Assembly (NCBI GenBank): GCA_949287095.1
Contig: CASEFA010000006.1
Span: 54,791-118,790 of the forward strand
Direction of reading: 5' to 3'
Length of the DNA stretch: 64,000 nt
From: an uncultured Bacillota bacterium
Lineage (GTDB): Bacteria > Bacillota > Clostridia > Peptostreptococcales > Anaerovoracaceae
Below the pieces are notes generated by a model. The model was not told where the DNA came from and did no database searches. It was given only the letters and a program-made list of their open reading frames with translations. The position numbers and the translations under genes are program-made. This document shows positions 61,235 through 64,000 of this stretch, one piece after another. Each line of letters opens with the position of its first letter. The stretch's first letter is position 1.

Positions 61235-61873
61235 CTACAGATAGCACACCTGTATCACGTAGAAGTAGTGCAGTATGCTTCCTGCGAGAACGAAGAGGTG
61301 CCATACGAAGTGCATGTACTTCTTCTCCGGATGCGCGTAGAACGCGATTCCTGCCGTGTAGCACACTCCCCCGCCCACTAACAGCGCCAGCTGGCCAGGC
61401 GTAGAAATGGCGAGAAGCGGTTTGATTGCAAGAATTGCCATCCAGCCCATCACCACGTATAAAACCATGCTCAGTTTATTAAAGCGCTCCAGGTCGATAA
61501 GGTTGCAAACGATTCCTATCACTGCGCACGCAGCTATTACGGCAAAGAGCGGAATTCCTATGGTATCCTTAAGCGCCACAAGGGTAATAGGCGCGTATGT
61601 GCCCGCTATGAGAAGGAAAATCGAACAGTGGTCGAATACCCTCAGCACCCTCTTTGCGTGGCCTTTCGGAACAGCATGGTATACGCAGGAAGCCGTATAG
61701 AGAACCGTAAGGCTTATTCCGTATATTACGGCCCCGGAAAGACCTCCCGATGAAGCCGCAAGGTATATCATCACAGCTGTTCCGGCCGCCGCCAGAAGCA
61801 CTCCCAGTCCGTGGGATATTGAATTGGCAATCTCCTCTCCTAAACTCTGTCTCGGTAAAGTTACGGTAGTCAT
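61235..61873 (-). CDS. Hemolysin III family membrane protein (YqfA/PAQR-like)
   Basis: A 212-residue, seven-TM protein of the HlyIII/PAQR family. Hallmarks are the N-terminal EEIANSISHGLGVLLA, SCVYHAVPKGHAKRVLRVFDHCSIFLLIAGTYAP and the C-terminal HFVWHLFVLAGSILHYFYV, whose His and Asp residues bind zinc in PAQR proteins. Real hemolytic activity is doubtful; relatives affect membrane lipid or fatty-acid balance. AAAGGAG lies upstream of ATG 61873, and its promoter is back-to-back with that of the DUF1836 gene. Confidence 0.9.
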   Translation of the reverse strand: MTTVTLPRQSLGEEIANSISHGLGVLLAAAGTAVMIYLAASSGGLSGAVIYGISLTVLYTASCVYHAVPKGHAKRVLRVFDHCSIFLLIAGTYAPITLVALKDTIGIPLFAVIAACAVIGIVCNLIDLERFNKLSMVLYVVMGWMAILAIKPLLAISTPGQLALLVGGGVCYTAGIAFYAHPEKKYMHFVWHLFVLAGSILHYFYVIQVCYL

Positions 61874-61929
61874 AACCGGTCATCTCCTTTTGATTGAAGT
61901 CAAAATCATTACATCTGGTATTTAATATT

Positions 61930-61958
61930 AGATTAACATATGTAGTGAATTATTTCAA
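61930..61958 (-). promoter_or_regulatory. Promoter of the hemolysin III-like gene
   Basis: On the minus strand TTGAAA (61958-61953) and TAATCT (61935-61930) are 17 bp apart, 56 bases before the start codon. Confidence 0.6.
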
Positions 61959-61979
61959 GTGGCTTTAATAATTTTATTA

Positions 61980-62009
61980 TTGAACAAAATCTTCCGAGCG
62001 TGATATAAT
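61980..62009 (+). promoter_or_regulatory. Promoter of the DUF1836-MalY operon
   Basis: TTGAAC (61980-61985) and TATAAT (62004-62009) are 18 bp apart, 21 bases before ATG 62031. It is divergent from the hemolysin III promoter, with 21 bp between the two -35 elements. Confidence 0.75.
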
Positions 62010-62030
62010 GGTGCCCGGAGGGATAAAATT

Positions 62031-62615
62031 ATGAATAACTCGGAAACAAAATATATTGATAAACTGAAATCATGGGCTGAAACAGTAGAAATGCACCCTT
62101 TGCCGGACTGGGACGAGCTTCCGGAGCTGGAGCTTTACATGGATCAGGTGATTATTCTTACGGGCAGATATCTCGGATACATGGAGCCCCTTACGGGGGA
62201 GGACAAGCCCGTAACCCCTGCCATGATAAACAACTACGTCAAAATGGGACTTATGCCTCCTCCTGTAAAGAAGAAATACAGCCGCTGTCAGCTTGCATGT
62301 ATAATAATAATCTGCATACTGAAGCGTTCCCTTACCATGTCGGCCATTCAGAAGATATTAAATAAGGATATGGCTCCAGAGGATATCGAAAGACTGTACC
62401 GGACCTTTACGGAAAACCGCTCCGCCGCCCTTTCCTACGTGACGGATCAGTTAAGGACACGAAAGGATAAAAATATCGCAGAAGACGAGGCGGACGGCGA
62501 ATCTTATGTAGTACGCCTTGCCGTTATCGCCGATTTTTGCAGGTTTTCTGCGGAAAAGCTGGCTGATGATCTGAATATAAACGATATTAACGGCTCAGAA
62601 GGAGATGACGAATAA
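62031..62615 (+). CDS. DUF1836 protein, MerR-like HTH
   Basis: A 194-residue DUF1836 protein. The family core is clear: LPDWDELPELELYMDQVIILTGRYL followed by VTPAMINNYVKMGLMPPPVKKKYSRCQLACIIIICIL, a MerR-like helix-turn-helix. Such proteins are taken to be DNA-binding regulators in Firmicutes, but none is well characterised to my knowledge. Its stop overlaps the MalY-type gene by one base, which makes that gene a candidate target. CGGAGGG lies upstream of ATG 62031. Confidence 0.88.
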   Translation: MNNSETKYIDKLKSWAETVEMHPLPDWDELPELELYMDQVIILTGRYLGYMEPLTGEDKPVTPAMINNYVKMGLMPPPVKKKYSRCQLACIIIICILKRSLTMSAIQKILNKDMAPEDIERLYRTFTENRSAALSYVTDQLRTRKDKNIAEDEADGESYVVRLAVIADFCRFSAEKLADDLNINDINGSEGDDE

Positions 62616-63829
62616 TGAAGTACGATTTTACTTCCATAATGGACCGACACGGAAAAGACGCAATGGCCGTAGACGGTCTCGGAAAAGGCTTTGCGCCGGA
62701 ACCGCCGGAGGAAGGCTTTGACGCAATACCAATGTGGGTTGCCGATATGAACTTCCCCGCCTGTCCTTCTATTACGGAATCAATGGTTAAACGTATCGAG
62801 CACCCGGCTTTCGGATATTTCGAGGCCACAGACGAATATTACAATTCTATTATCGACTGGCACGGAAAGAGAAACGGCGTTACGGGACTTTGCAGGGAAC
62901 ATATAGGATATGAAAACGGCGTGCTGGGTGGTGTCGTAAGCGCTCTTAACACCCTTTGCTCCAAAGGCGACAACGTGCTTCTCCACTCCCCTACCTATAT
63001 CGGCTTTACTATGAGCCTTGAAAACAACGGCTACAACATAGTCCATTCACCTCTCGTCAAAGACGGGAACGGGATATGGCGTATGGATTTTGACGATATG
63101 GAAGAAAAAATCGTGAAAAACAGAATTCATGCGGCGATTTTCTGCAATCCCCACAACCCGTGCGGCAGAGTATGGGAACCGTGTGAAATCGAAAAAGCCA
63201 TGGAGATATACAGAAAGCACGACGTATACGTCATTTCCGACGAAATATGGTCGGATATAATTCTTGAGGGACATAAGCACACGCCGACTCAGAGCGTTTC
63301 CGAAGACGCGCGGCAGCGTACCGTGGCCCTCTACGCCCCGTCTAAGACCTTCAACCTTGCGGGACTTGTGGGCTCTTATCACATCGTGTATAACAAATGG
63401 CTCAGAGACAGGATGGTCAAGGAGTCTTCCCTCTGCCACTACAACGAAATGAACGTTCTCTCGATGCACGCTCTCATCGGCGCCTACGGGACGGAAGGTC
63501 ATCTGTGGGTGGACGAGCTGAGACAGGTTATCACCGAAAACGTCAACTTTGCCTGCTCGTACATCGACGAGCATTTTGAGGGAGTAAGCGTATCAAAGCC
63601 TGAAGGGACATACATGCTTTTCGTGGACTGTACGGACTGGTGCGCATCTCACGGAAAGACCATAGATGACGTGGAAAAAGCCGCGTGGCGCGTGGGCGTG
63701 GCAGTTCAGGACGGAAGGATGTTCCACGGACCGTGTCACCTGAGATTTAACCTGGCCCTTCCCCTTTCCAGAGTTAAGGAAGCCTTTGAAAGACTGGACA
63801 GATACGTGTTTAATACCGGACAAAAATAA
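62615..63829 (+). CDS. MalY/PatB-type PLP C-S lyase or aminotransferase
   Basis: A 404-residue fold-type I PLP enzyme. IPMWVADMNFPACPSI, HPAFGYFEATDEYYNSIIDWH, NPHNPCGRVW, ISDEIWSDIIL and the Schiff-base lysine in APSKTFNLAGL identify the MalY/PatB group, which splits cystathionine or cysteine to release sulfide, ammonia and pyruvate. Aminotransferase activity is an alternative. The ATG overlaps the DUF1836 stop by one base, so the pair is coupled. A terminator follows and then a group II intron. Confidence 0.92.
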   Translation: MKYDFTSIMDRHGKDAMAVDGLGKGFAPEPPEEGFDAIPMWVADMNFPACPSITESMVKRIEHPAFGYFEATDEYYNSIIDWHGKRNGVTGLCREHIGYENGVLGGVVSALNTLCSKGDNVLLHSPTYIGFTMSLENNGYNIVHSPLVKDGNGIWRMDFDDMEEKIVKNRIHAAIFCNPHNPCGRVWEPCEIEKAMEIYRKHDVYVISDEIWSDIILEGHKHTPTQSVSEDARQRTVALYAPSKTFNLAGLVGSYHIVYNKWLRDRMVKESSLCHYNEMNVLSMHALIGAYGTEGHLWVDELRQVITENVNFACSYIDEHFEGVSVSKPEGTYMLFVDCTDWCASHGKTIDDVEKAAWRVGVAVQDGRMFHGPCHLRFNLALPLSRVKEAFERLDRYVFNTGQK

Positions 63830-63865
63830 GGAAATCCGGTAGTAAGGCCATAACAGCATACAAAG

Positions 63866-63901
63866 TGCCGGGCTGCATATAAAGATGCTCCCGGCATTTT
63901 T
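63866..63901 (+). terminator. Terminator behind the MalY-type gene (intron insertion site)
   Basis: TGCCGGG (63866-63872) pairs with CCCGGCA (63890-63896), with GCAT/ATGC pairing inside, followed by TTTTT. The group II intron starts 4 bases after the T-run, which is the typical target of group IIC introns. Confidence 0.85.
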
Positions 63902-63904
63902 CAA

Positions 63905-64000
63905 GTGCGCCTGGCGGCGCACGTTTCTAACGGGTGAAAGTCCCGAATCCGCCCGGTAGTGGGAAGGATATAGCCGAAGGCAAGGGTGTTGCAGGTGACT
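63905..64000 (+). mobile_element. 5' end of a group II intron (probably IIC), cut by the window edge
   Basis: The intron boundary GTGCGCC at 63905-63911 fits the GUGYG consensus. Then come CTAACGGGTGAAAGTCCCG (ending 63945), a domain I hairpin with a GTGAAAG loop, and GCCGAAGGCAAGGGTGTTG near 63973-63991, which resemble domain I of bacterial introns of the O. iheyensis type. Position right behind a terminator hairpin points to class IIC. The reverse transcriptase/maturase ORF and the 3' end lie beyond the window. Bacterial introns of this class spread by retrohoming. Confidence 0.85.

Overview
The window is chromosomal DNA of a low-to-mid GC, anaerobic Gram-positive bacterium, most likely a member of the Clostridia (Bacillota). 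The reasons are the gene order (yajC-secDF-rsh-MBL-hemZ-hisS-aspS; mltG-trmR-U32 peptidase; asp23-nusB; xseA-xseB-ispA-dxs-tlyA; mutS-mutL-miaA), strong AGGAGG ribosome sites, frequent TTG/GTG starts, RNase J and YlbF, a LexA box of the Bacillus type, and oxygen-independent enzymes. I cannot name the genus from sequence alone.

Layout. 1-1524: end of a probable tRNA with its terminator, an MFS exporter and tRNA-Leu(CAA). 1579-18014: a long housekeeping run for protein export (YajC, SecDF), stringent response (Rsh), tRNA charging (HisS, AspS, LeuS), NAD synthesis (NadD), a YqeK-RsfS fusion and RNA decay (RNase J, YlbF). 18064-22977: EF-P, MltG, the tRNA wobble-uridine enzymes TrmR and a U32 protein, and a CNNM/CBS membrane protein. 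22986-27286: an accessory redox-type cluster (LysR, MerR, aldo/keto reductase, carboxymuconolactone decarboxylase-like protein, DUF4405 membrane protein, cupin). 27404-29812: oleate hydratase on the minus strand with a beheaded TetR regulator. 29969-32575: the most unusual gene, a Tet(M)/EF-G-like ribosomal GTPase fused to a Rae1/YacP-type NYN endonuclease, followed by a Fic protein. 33371-45022: Asp23, NusB, a Kae1-like protein, an accessory cassette (Nudix, two P-loop kinases, acetyltransferases), then exonuclease VII and isoprenoid genes. 45062-56692: an aminotransferase, mismatch repair, MiaA, a Xer-type recombinase, a methionine gamma-lyase-like protein and membrane proteins. 56700-57119: a small LysM protein whose promoter carries three LexA-type boxes, a YneA-like SOS division inhibitor. 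57120-61873: accessory minus-strand genes, including a cysteine-less C39-peptidase-like fragment, DUF5714 and a VapBC-like toxin-antitoxin pair. 62031-63829: DUF1836 and MalY/PatB-type genes. The window ends inside the 5' end of a group II intron sitting directly behind a transcription terminator.

Together the conserved blocks serve translation, tRNA modification, mRNA turnover and DNA repair. The accessory material sits between them, at 23-33 kb, 35-40 kb and 57-62 kb. The best candidates for new biology are the GTPase-NYN fusion with its Fic neighbour, the YqeK-RsfS fusion with an internal ribosome site, and the SOS-controlled LysM gene.
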